From QQVM01 sp035341855 (lineage in GTDB: Bacteria > Bacteroidota > Bacteroidia > AKYH767-A > 2013-40CM-41-45): a DNA stretch of 64,000 bases. The notes under the pieces are model-generated. The model was not told the origin of the DNA. It was given only the letters and a program-made list of their open reading frames with translations, and searched no databases. The translations under genes were made by a program, and so were the position numbers. Positions 8,401 through 16,230 of this stretch are shown piece after piece. The stretch is from positions 1 through 64,000 of the forward strand of contig DAOQWA010000004.1 of assembly GCA_035341855.1 (NCBI GenBank), written 5' to 3'. Each line of letters starts with the position of its first letter. Positions within the stretch are counted from its first letter, which is position 1.

Positions 8401-9666
8401 GGAAATGGCACCTGTGTAGGTGATACCGTACACTGGATTGCTAATCCGGTAAATGGAGGAACAATGCCTGTATACCAGTGGACTGTAAACGGAATTGATC
8501 AGGGAAATAATTCAGACAGTTTTTCCTATATGCCTCAGGATGGAGATGAGATAATGGTAAGTCTGAGTTCTAACAGTCCTTGTGCATTAGTACCAACTGC
8601 AAATTCAAATATTCTGAGGGTAAATCTTTTGCCCTATGTTACTCCAACCGTAAGGATCACGGCGGATCCTTCAGACACAATATGTGAGGGACAACAGGTA
8701 TCGATCACATCACAAATTCAGCATGGTGGATCAGCACCACAATATAGCTGGACGGTGAACGGACAAGTCATTGATAGTACATCTTTGGCACTTACGGGTT
8801 ATAATTTTAATGACCATGATATCATTCAAATGCATCTTATATCAAATGCACCTTGTGTGACCATGGCCGATACATCATCCAACTTTATACGAATATTAAA
8901 TTATCTTCCATTGACGGTTTCAGTTAATGGTATCGGAAATGAATGTCCGGGAACACCGGTGATGCTGACGGCTACAGGTGGAGGCGGTGATGGTGGTCCT
9001 TATACTTTCCATTGGTCACCCGGAGGAGAAATTAATGATACGGTCATAGTGCAGCCGAAGCAATCACAGGTTTATACAGTAGAAGTCAAGGATCATTGTG
9101 GTACAACTTCAGGTTATGGTTCTCTCACTCTTCCTGTGCTTCCGGGTCCGACTTCTGCAATGACTTATTCTCCGGATGAAGTGTCTACTTTAAACAACAT
9201 TGTCAGTTTTCAAAATCTGTCAGCCAATGCTGTAAGTTGGGAATGGGATTTTGGTGACAGTAGCACCAGCGTATTATTAGATCCAATACATACTTATGAT
9301 TCTGCCGGCAACTATGTGGTTCAGTTGACAACCGTCTCATCCAATGGATGTACGGATACTTTGCGATATATTATAATTGTAAAAGAAGATATTGCAGTAT
9401 TTATTCCGAGCGCCTTTTCACCTAATGGAGATTTTTTCAATGAAACCTGGCAACCGATCGGTGTTAGTTTAATTGATTATGAATATACTATTTATGATCG
9501 CTGGGGACAGATCATTTTTACCGGGGATGAAAATACTGCATGGACCGGACATGTGAAACCGGGCCATACTCCGGCACAAAATGGAGTTTATATTTATCGG
9601 GTTGATCTGAAGGAGGAGAAATTTGGCGAGAAGATCGTAGTAGGTAGAGTAACATTGATCCGATAG
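5401..9666 (+). CDS. Giant secreted protein with Ig-like repeats, PKD domain and type B T9SS sorting domain
   Basis: I take the ATG at 5401 because it starts a clean signal peptide (KKIFLIVLVMSALQVQGQ); an in-frame ATG at 5386 would add five residues before it. The 1421-residue protein has an N-terminal region of about 300 residues resembling those of large Bacteroidota surface proteins, then a Cys-rich segment, an Ig-like domain, and six tandem repeats of about 90 residues with the pattern C-G-D...NGG..P.YQW.VNG. A PKD domain follows (WEWDFGDSS, HTYDSAGNY), then the gliding-motility C-terminal domain (FIPSAFSPNGDFFNE, YDRWGQIIF, NGVYIYRV). The latter marks type IX secretion and surface attachment. 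Role inferred: adhesin or matrix protein. No catalytic motif was seen. It stands alone, 153 bases after hutH; an exact TATTTTTG at 5259-5266 could be its promoter. Confidence 0.88.
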   Translation: MKKIFLIVLVMSALQVQGQYTRIQEKNLERFTKREPQVSAELLELSKEYKSHPDFGIIPFQGPPEHNCIELLSKRDAYNRYYIKEGSNASHFFKQQSYSPINYLDAAGNWREINYRLRPDNLVKKLFRADQQPTPFVLNLNDHFASVQFNGVQLKFNKGLRLFHIDSQGTRTSLGDGDWSKYRAGDDGLLIMDFYPGIDVAFTFSTGFMETSFILNHPVQFQDGYLVMQQELEFPDGMKFIDEHSMQHSDLHIGKADRVPVFIIEKCYAYDNSHNAQRQELLTSVERTNNLLVYTSVNWLNDPATKYPVVIDPVVTTSNSLAAATIAGTQFSPVCWTNSCDYFMTVPTPANTTITNIYTSFEYFATGLCFAQDGGFSVDLGTCSYPSAPPGVITCAVPLSNFNCGALNLTTLPDFTSCIPAPQCAPQNLDFTLHFYRCNNDPAVVCGNACIRASQPWTMTIEGRTMEMVHNSPTQIVCAGDSINVVTVTQFGVQPHQFVWSPAAANNDTIRVSPASTTNYTVTVTDACGTTATGSSTVQVTPRNNPGFTVSPNPVCVGQAVTLLGLGSGPVSSYDWTMPGSDAPGGVATNDKSPIIQYAIAGVYPITLKYTSNSCVFDSTLNITVNAVTPASVGMSSSPAGAICPGDTMRFLATSTNGGSAPFYDWYIDGILVQSGAVDSMKSNAFINGSLVQVVMTSNSACSNPTVDTASLFVVFSTAVSPSVSVGPDTSICPGSPVTFVANPSNGGAAPAYQWTINGVAVPGATMNSFTSNINSTDSIVGVSMLSSLSCVSSSGANDSVRVNFEPRITPTVTLSPSPSGAVCPGDPVNFTAQTNGGGPAPTYQWYVNGVASGGAGSDSTFLRANPMPGDSISVRLTSSHNCLLSNISSSWSIITVTAAASPSVSLTASPSSIVCENDLVSITASATAAGSVPVYHWYLNNVLLSNSDSVFNSSTLSDQDVIRVEVFSSLTCAITPSDSDSIIISVSPVSNPAVSIVNTGNGTCVGDTVHWIANPVNGGTMPVYQWTVNGIDQGNNSDSFSYMPQDGDEIMVSLSSNSPCALVPTANSNILRVNLLPYVTPTVRITADPSDTICEGQQVSITSQIQHGGSAPQYSWTVNGQVIDSTSLALTGYNFNDHDIIQMHLISNAPCVTMADTSSNFIRILNYLPLTVSVNGIGNECPGTPVMLTATGGGGDGGPYTFHWSPGGEINDTVIVQPKQSQVYTVEVKDHCGTTSGYGSLTLPVLPGPTSAMTYSPDEVSTLNNIVSFQNLSANAVSWEWDFGDSSTSVLLDPIHTYDSAGNYVVQLTTVSSNGCTDTLRYIIIVKEDIAVFIPSAFSPNGDFFNETWQPIGVSLIDYEYTIYDRWGQIIFTGDENTAWTGHVKPGHTPAQNGVYIYRVDLKEEKFGEKIVVGRVTLIR
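7282..8905 (+). repeat. Six tandem ~90-residue Ig-like repeats within the giant T9SS protein
   Basis: Repeat units begin near 7285, 7558, 7828, 8101, 8371 and 8638, a nearly constant step of 267-273 bases. Each has a Cys-x-Gly/Glu-Asp motif, an aromatic-Trp strand (YQW, YHW, YDW or YSW) followed by NG, and a Ser-rich second half with a second Cys. At the DNA level the copies are clearly diverged, so this is an old duplication and not a recent slippage array. Confidence 0.85.
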
Positions 9667-9670
9667 ATTA

Positions 9671-9700
9671 GGAAATTTTAAATTTCATTTTAAAATTTCC
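9671..9700. terminator. Perfect 12-bp inverted repeat after the giant T9SS gene
   Basis: GGAAATTTTAAA (9671-9682) and TTTAAAATTTCC (9689-9700) are exact inverse complements around a 6-base loop. The hairpin begins four bases after the TAG stop. No T run follows, so it is a terminator-like or mRNA-stabilising hairpin and not a canonical terminator. Confidence 0.5.
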
Positions 9701-9710
9701 GATGAATTAT

Positions 9711-9718
9711 TAACTTTG
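9711..9718 (+). promoter_or_regulatory. -7 promoter element of the fatty-acid hydroxylase gene
   Basis: TAACTTTG matches TAnnTTTG exactly and lies 18 bases before the ATG at 9737. No clear TTG -33 element was found. Confidence 0.6.
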
Positions 9719-9736
9719 GTCCTTTAATGAGGTTTC

Positions 9737-10378
9737 ATGGCAAAAAACTTCATCAGTAACAAAGACCATACAGAGCGAATGTTCAGGAGCGATCTGCTCG
9801 AAGCTCTTTCCCGGATTCATTTTTCGGTTCCGCTTTTTATTTATGTCCCGGTAATTATATATTTTACCTATACCGCCATTATCCAATACAACATTTCATT
9901 CGTTCCATTTTTGGTTTATTTTATAGCCGGAGTTTTTATATGGACACTTACTGAATATCTCTTGCATCGTTTTGTTTTTCACTGGGAGCCGCCGGGGAAG
10001 CTGGGGAAAAGGATTCATTTTATATTTCATGGGGTACACCATGATTATCCTAGTGACAGCAAAAGACTTGTTATGGTTCCCACTGTGAGTATTCCGCTTG
10101 CTGTTCTGTTTTATTTCATATTCTACAAAATTCTAGGGGAACAATCGGTTGCACCTTTTTTCAGCGGCTTTTTATGCGGCTACTTGTTTTACGACATGTG
10201 CCATTATGCCATTCATCATTACAATTTCAAAAGTAAATTCTGGTTAAAATTGAAGCAACATCACATGTTGCATCATTTCGGAGATATGCAAAGAGGATTT
10301 GGTGTAAGTTCAACCTTTTGGGATCTTGTCTTCAGAACTAAATTTATAAAGCAGAGGAAGGAACAATCCGGCTGGTAA
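9737..10378 (+). CDS. Fatty-acid hydroxylase superfamily membrane protein (fatty-acid 2-hydroxylase-like)
   Basis: The 213-residue integral membrane protein has the eight-histidine di-iron signature of the fatty-acid hydroxylase/sterol desaturase superfamily: HRFVFH near residues 77-82, HFIFHGVHHDYP near 94-105, CHYAIHH near 158-164 and HHMLHH near 178-183. Hydrophobic segments lie around residues 32-50 and 56-75, with another pair at 110-155. The HGVHHDYPSDSKRLVMVP stretch resembles the catalytic half of fatty-acid 2-hydroxylases. Likely role: oxygen-dependent 2-hydroxylation of acyl chains of sphingolipids or other membrane lipids. The substrate is inferred from the family only. It has its own promoter and converges with the pectate-lyase-like gene, 14 bases apart. 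Confidence 0.85.
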   Translation: MAKNFISNKDHTERMFRSDLLEALSRIHFSVPLFIYVPVIIYFTYTAIIQYNISFVPFLVYFIAGVFIWTLTEYLLHRFVFHWEPPGKLGKRIHFIFHGVHHDYPSDSKRLVMVPTVSIPLAVLFYFIFYKILGEQSVAPFFSGFLCGYLFYDMCHYAIHHYNFKSKFWLKLKQHHMLHHFGDMQRGFGVSSTFWDLVFRTKFIKQRKEQSGW

Positions 10379-10392
10379 AAAAATTTGGTCTG

Positions 10393-12210
10393 CTATTGTT
10401 TCAGAATCCTGAAGCTTTTAATATTGTTTGACGAAATAATGCTTAAAACATATAGACCTGCTGAGATCTCTTCAGGATGCGAGAGATGCAGTTGATTACT
10501 ACCGGGCAAAATTGACATTTGTTTTTCGATAATTTTCCTTCCAGTAATGTCTCTCAAAACGATAGTTGAGGAAGAAACTTTTGGATTTGAAGAATAGATT
10601 TGCAACTCATTATAAAAAGGATTTGGACTGATTGAAAATAAATTGACACCGTGCTCATTACTTGAAACTTTGGTTGTAAAATCTTCTCTGCAGACAGTCA
10701 ACTGTCCACCGGCCTGGTATCTTGCTTTGGCAGGATTCATGCCGGATCCGGGAGAATTTGGAATACCGATGGAAGGCCATGCACCTGTTGAACCCCAGAA
10801 AGAAGGAGGGGCAAGCAAGTAGTATGAGGAATCGTTTAATGGAGTTGTGCCGGCAGGAGTGAGAGTACCTTTCACCATATTTCCATGTTGAATGTGACCT
10901 GTTCCGGCAAGAATATAATTGCCCATTAAGACATTTGGGTTTGTGACTTCATTCCCAACGAAGTGTTGATCATCACTTTCAACAGAAGCTGATGTCATTA
11001 ATATCCCGTAAAGTTCAGCTCTGTTTCTGAAAAAGGTATTGAATGGCCCGCTTGGTCCCCAGGTTTGATCAATCTGAATGTTCTGAACGATATTCCCTTC
11101 AAATAAATTGGCAAAAGGAAAGTGACCGTGCATGGAGATATCTGCACCAAAATCGGCGGGAACTTCGGAGCGGTTAGGTTCAAGGCTGTAATTATAGGCA
11201 GTGACATTTCCGTTTGCTCCGGTCTGGAAGGAGAAGGAGTGACGAAGATGCTTTATGATATTATTTTCGATACGACATTCACCTGTGTGATTGAATAAGG
11301 TGATACCATAACCATGTGTTGAAGAGCCATCATATTCATAAGCATGATGAATATAATTTCCAAAGATGCTTATTCTTGATGATGCATCAATCTCTATATG
11401 ACTTCCGATACTTTTAGAACTCTCCACTCCGCGTACCCAGCAATTAACGGCATAGTTGAAATATATATTGAAGCAAACTCCGGTGTGTACACTATCGGCA
11501 CGACTTATCTGTAAACATTCTATCCCGACCTCGGTTGCAGGTTCGATGATCCTGATGCGGGCGTTTGTTCCCCAGACACCATTGGCATATTCACCTCTGA
11601 TAGGATTTTCGGTTTCTATACTTCCTCCTACACCGGAAGGAGTAACGTTGAGTACATGGATGATCTGTCCAACGGAGTTATCTGCCCATGAAACAGGTTG
11701 CGTATCCCATGAGCCATTATCCTGAAGCAGTTCAAGGTAAATACCTGCCTGATACGGATTCGGATCAAGGACGCTGATAATATTTCCACCCTGTAAAGCA
11801 GAAACAATTGTATCAAACCCACTACTTATACTGCCGGTAATATTGATACAGTTTGCCACTGCACCCTGCAGATCGAACATCAGGTGTGTGGAGTCTGAAG
11901 AAGAGCCTCTGAGTATGACACTATCCGGAAGATTCAGCGTGCTTCCTATTTTGTATACACCGGGAGGAAAATAGATCATACCCTGAAGACCGCCCAAAGC
12001 GCTTATGGCACTTGTAACGGCATTGTGATCATCCGTCAATCCGTCACCCACAGCACCGAATGTTGTAACATCGAGTATTGTTCCCGGCTCAGGAATACTA
12101 TCGGGATAACCCGTAGCTGACCATAGAGTTGTTCGTGATGAAGGAATGACCTGTGCGGTCAATGTGGTGTTAAGCAACAGGATGAGAGCAAAAATTAAAT
12201 GTTGTTTCAT
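10393..12210 (-). CDS. Secreted right-handed beta-helix (pectate-lyase-3-like) protein with T9SS type A sorting domain
   Basis: The 605-residue protein starts with a signal peptide (KQHLIFALILLLNTTLTAQ). Residues about 45-110 hold the pectate-lyase superfamily entry motif, FGAVGDGLTDDHNAV followed by GGLQGMIYFPPGVYKIGSTL, as in phage tailspike-like and polygalacturonase-like beta-helices. A beta-helix of about 330 residues with NIIKHLRHSFSFQ-type rungs follows. The last 80 residues are a T9SS type A domain (SISPNPFYNELQIYS, GLYVLSIIS). Likely role: surface-bound or released polysaccharide-active protein. Specificity and catalytic residues cannot be assigned. No promoter matching TAnnTTTG was found upstream. 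Confidence 0.82.
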   Translation of the reverse strand: MKQHLIFALILLLNTTLTAQVIPSSRTTLWSATGYPDSIPEPGTILDVTTFGAVGDGLTDDHNAVTSAISALGGLQGMIYFPPGVYKIGSTLNLPDSVILRGSSSDSTHLMFDLQGAVANCINITGSISSGFDTIVSALQGGNIISVLDPNPYQAGIYLELLQDNGSWDTQPVSWADNSVGQIIHVLNVTPSGVGGSIETENPIRGEYANGVWGTNARIRIIEPATEVGIECLQISRADSVHTGVCFNIYFNYAVNCWVRGVESSKSIGSHIEIDASSRISIFGNYIHHAYEYDGSSTHGYGITLFNHTGECRIENNIIKHLRHSFSFQTGANGNVTAYNYSLEPNRSEVPADFGADISMHGHFPFANLFEGNIVQNIQIDQTWGPSGPFNTFFRNRAELYGILMTSASVESDDQHFVGNEVTNPNVLMGNYILAGTGHIQHGNMVKGTLTPAGTTPLNDSSYYLLAPPSFWGSTGAWPSIGIPNSPGSGMNPAKARYQAGGQLTVCREDFTTKVSSNEHGVNLFSISPNPFYNELQIYSSNPKVSSSTIVLRDITGRKIIEKQMSILPGSNQLHLSHPEEISAGLYVLSIISSNNIKSFRILKQ

Positions 12211-12338
12211 GTGTTAAAAGGTACGCTTAATTCATTCTGCTTTTCCCTTTGTTGAAAAAAATTTACGACTTACTTGTTGTGTACAATTCGTTTGTTCAGA
12301 ACAGAAAAAAGTTGATAATCCCAATGCGAATTGTGGAG

Positions 12339-12368
12339 AGCCCTTATTTCGCTGCGCTAATTCGGGCT
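12339..12368. repeat. Imperfect palindrome beside the perfect hairpin
   Basis: AGCCC (12339-12343) pairs with GGGCT (12364-12368), with further ATT/AAT and GC/GC pairing around a TGC centre. It is separated from the next palindrome by about 21 bases. Two adjacent palindromes of unequal quality are typical of REP/BIME-like elements; that class is an inference. Confidence 0.4.
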
Positions 12369-12389
12369 GACAGTTGCCTTGGGTGTTTG

Positions 12390-12424
12390 GATCTTCATTG
12401 CGTCCTCCGGACGCAATGAAGATC
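12390..12424. repeat. Perfect 16-bp inverted repeat (REP-like)
   Basis: GATCTTCATTGCGTCC (12390-12405), loop TCC, GGACGCAATGAAGATC (12409-12424). Every base pairs. It is more GC-rich than its surroundings and has no T run, so it is not a simple terminator; it also lies between divergent genes, where no terminator is expected. Confidence 0.65.
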
Positions 12425-12612
12425 ATTCAACAGTTTTCAGCAGAATCTTGGTGATGAACACAAATTGATAATTTAGTTACTGAGAACGTAAAACACAAGC
12501 TTTTTTTTCAGAATAAAATCGTCCATTTTCCTCTTTTAATTTTTGTATACTGCTATAATCGTTACCCTACGCTAATAGTATATATTTTATTATCTAACCC
12601 AAAAACAGAACC

Positions 12613-13056
12613 ATGAAAACAAAACATTTGTCTTTTTGCGCTGTTTCTCGGAGTTCTTCTCTCCGCAGACTCGTTTGTTTCATCAGCACAGGATGCTGAA
12701 GATCCGCACATTTTTGTGATCCAGACCTGGACCGAAACACAGGCCCTGATATCAGCAGGGAAGAGGCTGATTCATTGGAAAAGTACTACCATGAGAACGT
12801 TGCCGGTAAAAATGAAAAATTGCTTAGTTCAAGAACCATGAGCCATTACTTCACTTCCGACAGCAGAGAATATGTTTTTATTTTTGAATACAAGAGCCTT
12901 GCCGATATGGAAGCCGCTTTCGAGATTGATGATGCGAATGAAAAGAAATTATGGCCGGACAAGAAAGCAAGAGAACCATACGATAGAATGTGGTCAAAGC
13001 ATTTTCATCATCATGGCGATGAAATATATAGCGAGATCAAAGGCACTAGGAAGTAG
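12613..13056 (+). pseudogene. Frameshifted small secreted protein gene
   Basis: Three frames must be joined to read one protein. The ATG at 12613 gives MKTKHLS. A +1 shift near 12631 (beside a run of five T) leads into LFALFLGVLLSADSFVSSAQ, an obvious signal peptide, and then DAEDPHIFVIQTWTETQ. A second shift near 12742-12748 (beside CCC) leads into PDISREEADSLEKYYHENV and on to the stop at 13056. The joined product would be about 147 residues with a mature part of about 115. It resembles small ligand-binding or dimeric alpha/beta-barrel-like proteins (EYVFIFEYKSLADMEAAF), but I do not recognise the family. It is either a young pseudogene or carries two sequencing indels; both breaks lie at homopolymers. 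Confidence 0.7.
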
Positions 13057-13061
13057 ATCAC

Positions 13062-13098
13062 AAAAAAACCACGGCTCATAAGAGTCGTGGTTTTTTTT
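13062..13098. terminator. Bidirectional Rho-independent terminator
   Basis: CCACGGCTC (13069-13077), loop ATAA, GAGTCGTGG (13082-13090), with a run of A before and eight T after (13091-13098). It can end transcription both from the frameshifted gene on the plus strand and from the beta-helix gene on the minus strand. Confidence 0.9.
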
Positions 13099-13116
13099 GT
13101 TTGTTGATCCCTAATA

Positions 13117-14955
13117 TCAATTCTTGAAAATTCTGTGTATGGAGGTGTTGTTATCAATTTCAATTTGAATGAAATAATTTCCGGTTTTTAACTCCTGCAC
13201 ATCCAGTTGTTCCTGCATACTATTATTGTACTGATTTTCTACAAGAACTTTACCCAACAGGTCTATCACTTTTACGGTGAATACTGTTTGAATTGATGTA
13301 AACTTAATATTTAGCTTATTGTCAACGGTGGTCGGGTAAATGTAAATGTTATTTTCTTGTTGCAGACTCAATACATTTACATTCGTCACATTAAAACAAG
13401 CTGAGGTATCAGTACAGCCATTTTCTGTTACGATCACGGCATAGTCCCCGTTGGCCATTGCAGTAAAGACCTGATTCGTATCGTCCGGAATGATCTGATT
13501 GGTACTGCAATCAATCCATTGGTAAGAACTTGATGAAGCAGCTGCACTGAGGGTTTTTCCGCTTTGTGTAACAGTTATATCCGGAACGATTACAGTGAGC
13601 GTGAGTTCAACAGTTGAATCACAGTTGAGCGAGCTGGTAAATGTCTCTGTGTACACACCATCACCGGTAAGAATTTGCGATCCAAAGGTCAGGCTGTCAC
13701 CGGAGCAGATCATTTCGCTTGTTGTTTCGTTGTAGACCGGGATCAATGATAAGCTGAGTTCTACGGTAGAGTCGCATCCGTCGGCAGATACAAATATTTC
13801 AGTAAAAATACCTGCAGTATCCAATGTTTGTGTTCCGAAGATGAGAGTGCTGCCGCTACACATTTCATCAATAATCTGATTAACGACAAATGGTGTACCA
13901 CCGAATTCATAGGCGCCAATATCTGGAAGGCCGATGCGCGGTTCATCTCTTTGGTCAGTTTTTGGAGCAGAGCTGCATCCACCGGCATCAATACAAGGGC
14001 TGGTGCTCATCAGGGCATGTGTACTTGTGTACCCGCCATTCGAAGCTAATACATCTATCAAAGGATCAACAGCAAGGATGTCACTGGCAACAAAACCACC
14101 GCTGCCGGAAGAATTTCCTATAAGATTATTTCCGTTAGAACTGATCGAACCATCAAGATCCGGACCGACACCGGAAGCAGAGTTGTTGAACACGATACAA
14201 TTTTTCATTTTTGAATTTGCAGGCTTTGCACCACCTCCGTTCTGAGCTGAGTTACCGGTAATGGTGCAATTGATCATGTCCAGATCGCCTTCAAATCCAC
14301 CACCGTTAAGTGAAGCCGTATTTCCTGAGAGTGTGCTGTTGATCACTTTACATGTTCCACCGACGAGACGTATACCTGCGCCTGACAATCCTGTAGTGTT
14401 TCCGTTAAATGTTGAACTGTAAATGTACACTGTGCCATTGTTGATACGGATACCACCGCCATCAAAATCCGCATGATTGTTTGAAAAAGTGGTGTATAAT
14501 ATATTTAAGTAAGAACCATCAGTAACAATTGCACCTCCATCAAAACCGGCGGAGCAGGAAATGAATGCACATTTGTTGATTGTCAATGTATCTGTGGAAG
14601 AATTACTAATTGCACCGCCTGATCCGCTACTCTTAACACCATTCTCGAACAACACGCTTTCAATATATACTTTGCCGTCAGTGATGTTTAAAATTCCGGA
14701 GGCACTATTTCCGCTTAGTGTGAGATTTGCAACACCCGTCGAGAGTATGACCAGGTCTTTTCCGATAGTGACCTCTCCGCTGGTTAAAATGATCGTACCT
14801 GCAACCGTGAAATCAATTGTATCTCCTGAGAGAGCGGAAGCGACAAGATCTCTGAATGATCCTGCACCTGCATCAGCCAGTGAAGTTACTGAATGAATGG
14901 TAGCGAATGAATTGAAGTTAATTAATAATAAGAATACAAGTATAATTTTTTTCAT
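13117..14955 (-). CDS. Secreted parallel beta-helix protein with Pmp-like repeats and T9SS type A sorting domain
   Basis: I choose the ATG at 14955, which starts the signal peptide (KKIILVFLLLINFNSFA). The frame stays open to 14994, but that extension overlaps the likely promoter. The 612-residue protein has an N-terminal beta-helix with repeated GG(A/G)I...S.FSNN-type rungs (GGAISNSS, DGGAIVTDG, DGGGIRINNG, SGAGIRLVGG, NGGGFEGD), like polymorphic outer-membrane/choice-of-anchor-Q proteins. Its end is marked by NIGAYEFGGTP. Two short Cys-rich modules follow (EMCSGSTLIFGTQ and EMICSGDSLTFGSQ), then an Ig-like segment and a type A sorting domain (YIYPTTVDNKLNIKF, LKTGNYFIQIEID). Likely a surface protein; enzymatic activity is unproven. 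Confidence 0.84.
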   Translation of the reverse strand: MKKIILVFLLLINFNSFATIHSVTSLADAGAGSFRDLVASALSGDTIDFTVAGTIILTSGEVTIGKDLVILSTGVANLTLSGNSASGILNITDGKVYIESVLFENGVKSSGSGGAISNSSTDTLTINKCAFISCSAGFDGGAIVTDGSYLNILYTTFSNNHADFDGGGIRINNGTVYIYSSTFNGNTTGLSGAGIRLVGGTCKVINSTLSGNTASLNGGGFEGDLDMINCTITGNSAQNGGGAKPANSKMKNCIVFNNSASGVGPDLDGSISSNGNNLIGNSSGSGGFVASDILAVDPLIDVLASNGGYTSTHALMSTSPCIDAGGCSSAPKTDQRDEPRIGLPDIGAYEFGGTPFVVNQIIDEMCSGSTLIFGTQTLDTAGIFTEIFVSADGCDSTVELSLSLIPVYNETTSEMICSGDSLTFGSQILTGDGVYTETFTSSLNCDSTVELTLTVIVPDITVTQSGKTLSAAASSSSYQWIDCSTNQIIPDDTNQVFTAMANGDYAVIVTENGCTDTSACFNVTNVNVLSLQQENNIYIYPTTVDNKLNIKFTSIQTVFTVKVIDLLGKVLVENQYNNSMQEQLDVQELKTGNYFIQIEIDNNTSIHRIFKN

Positions 14956-14991
14956 GCTTTGTTGGTTTAAGAAACAAAAATTTACATGCTG

Positions 14992-14999
14992 CAAAGGTA
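14992..14999 (-). promoter_or_regulatory. -7 promoter element of the beta-helix gene
   Basis: The minus strand reads TACCTTTG, an exact TAnnTTTG match, 37 bases before the ATG at 14955. Its position argues against translation starting at 14994. Confidence 0.6.
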
Positions 15000-15183
15000 G
15001 TAAGTTCAGGTTTTAGTAAACTGAGTATTGTGTTATCTTTCAACAAATGAATGTGTATTCAGTAATGCCACCGGATAGCAAGAATTAAATCCGAAATTCT
15101 TAACCGGTACTTAGATGAATGGTTTTTATCGAAACAAAATGTACCTGTTCCTTCTGTCGAATTGTTGGATTGATACCTCTAAT

Positions 15184-15645
15184 TCATGGTCTGATTTGTG
15201 AGGAATTATTTCTCCAGAATTGAGCCGTCATTTCAAACTTAATTTCGTTTTTACCAAATCTGAATAATTCCTTCCATCCACATTGTCGGTAAAAATGATC
15301 GGCTCTCGTATTTGCATCGGTGCTCAGCCATAAAGATTCATCATCATGAGAAAAATACCAATCGAGCATGATTTTGTGTATGGTTTTTCCAATACCTTTT
15401 GCTTCATATTCCGGATGAACAAAGAGCGCCCAAACATTTTTCTTTACTGAGTCAACAATTGCAAATGCAACAATTCGTGAATCGCTTTCACAAACCCAGC
15501 CTTTTCCATTTTTTGATATCAGCTTAATATAGTGTTCGGAGGTGACTAGTGAATGATTCACAAGTATGTTTTCCCGGACAGCCAACCGAATTGTATGCAT
15601 CTGATCAATGTCATTCACCGTTGCTTCTCTATAAACCATATTCAT
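15184..15645 (-). CDS. GNAT family N-acetyltransferase
   Basis: This 153-residue protein has the GCN5-related acetyltransferase fold: YREATVNDIDQMHTIR at the N-terminus, the beta4 strand VWALFVHPEYEAKGIGKTIH (the acetyl-CoA pyrophosphate loop is EAKGIGK, near residue 85), and the C-terminal LSTDANTRADHFYRQCGW signature typical of the family. The substrate is unknown. It is the last of three co-oriented genes after efp and the TonB-C gene, 74 bases behind the latter. Translation may begin at the ATG at 15645 or the one at 15639. Confidence 0.85.
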   Translation of the reverse strand: MNMVYREATVNDIDQMHTIRLAVRENILVNHSLVTSEHYIKLISKNGKGWVCESDSRIVAFAIVDSVKKNVWALFVHPEYEAKGIGKTIHKIMLDWYFSHDDESLWLSTDANTRADHFYRQCGWKELFRFGKNEIKFEMTAQFWRNNSSQIRP

Positions 15646-15719
15646 GAAAGTTTAAAAATGTTCAATGAAAAATTTTGATCAATGATTCAATTTACATTGA
15701 TTTTTCTGATCAACGGATC

Positions 15720-16187
15720 TTACTCCAGGTTGATGCTTATATTATAGGTTTCTCCACCCTTATCTTTCGCAGGACGATCTGAAGGACCGGATTTAACCTG
15801 AGGTTTTGTTGTATAATTATATTTAATGGTCTCAGATTTTTCCGGTAGCCTTGAGGCAGTTGTCAAACGGAAATGGATATTGAGAGTACGATGAAACACA
15901 ACTCTCATACCCATGTACCTCTTTTTTTCAAACTTCAGCAGCTTGACAATTCTTATCGCTTCTTCATCACAGCCATAACCAATTTTGTGTTTCACCTTTG
16001 CGTCTATGACATCGCCAAAAACGTCAATGTCCAAATTTACAGAGACAGTTCCTTCTATTTTATTTTCAAGAGCTGCTTCCGGATAACGTAAATTGGATTT
16101 GATAAATTGATCGAGGGCCTTGTTTCCTCCAGGAAAATTAGGTTGCTTGATAAAACTTTCAGGTTTACGGCCGCCGGATTTTTTCAT
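15720..16187 (-). CDS. TonB C-terminal-domain protein lacking a membrane anchor
   Basis: The 155-residue protein consists mainly of a TonB C-terminal-like domain: FPGGNKALDQFIKSNLRYPEAALENKIEGTVSVNLDIDVFG spans residues about 18-60 (shown in parts: PGGNKALDQFI, YPEAALENKIEGTV), followed by CDEEAIRIVKLLKF and WKP-like RMVVFHRTLNIHF. Unlike full TonB it has no N-terminal transmembrane segment or Pro-rich linker, so it cannot energise receptors alone. Its location is probably cytoplasmic unless secreted without a recognisable signal. It lies 43 bases downstream of efp on the same strand. Function is unknown; such domains also occur as stand-alone proteins in this phylum. Confidence 0.72.
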   Translation of the reverse strand: MKKSGGRKPESFIKQPNFPGGNKALDQFIKSNLRYPEAALENKIEGTVSVNLDIDVFGDVIDAKVKHKIGYGCDEEAIRIVKLLKFEKKRYMGMRVVFHRTLNIHFRLTTASRLPEKSETIKYNYTTKPQVKSGPSDRPAKDKGGETYNISINLE

Positions 16188-16230
16188 AATGATGAGAACG
16201 TAATGGAGCTAAACAAAATTGAAATGGCAA

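Larger units (their letters stand above)
12211..12612. other. 402-base divergent intergenic region with two adjacent palindromes
   Basis: No convincing gene is present. The region holds an imperfect hairpin at 12339-12368 and a perfect 16-bp-arm hairpin at 12390-12424, described separately. A 64-codon minus-strand frame (12426-12232) starts inside the palindrome and looks non-coding. The right part (12430-12612) is AT-rich and probably contains the promoter of the frameshifted gene at 12613, but I see no exact TAnnTTTG. Confidence 0.6.

Noticed and set aside
12232..12426. Minus-strand 64-codon frame starting in the 12390-12424 palindrome
   Set aside because: It begins inside an inverted repeat, has low-complexity composition and no ribosome-binding or promoter support. 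Better explained as part of a repeat element.
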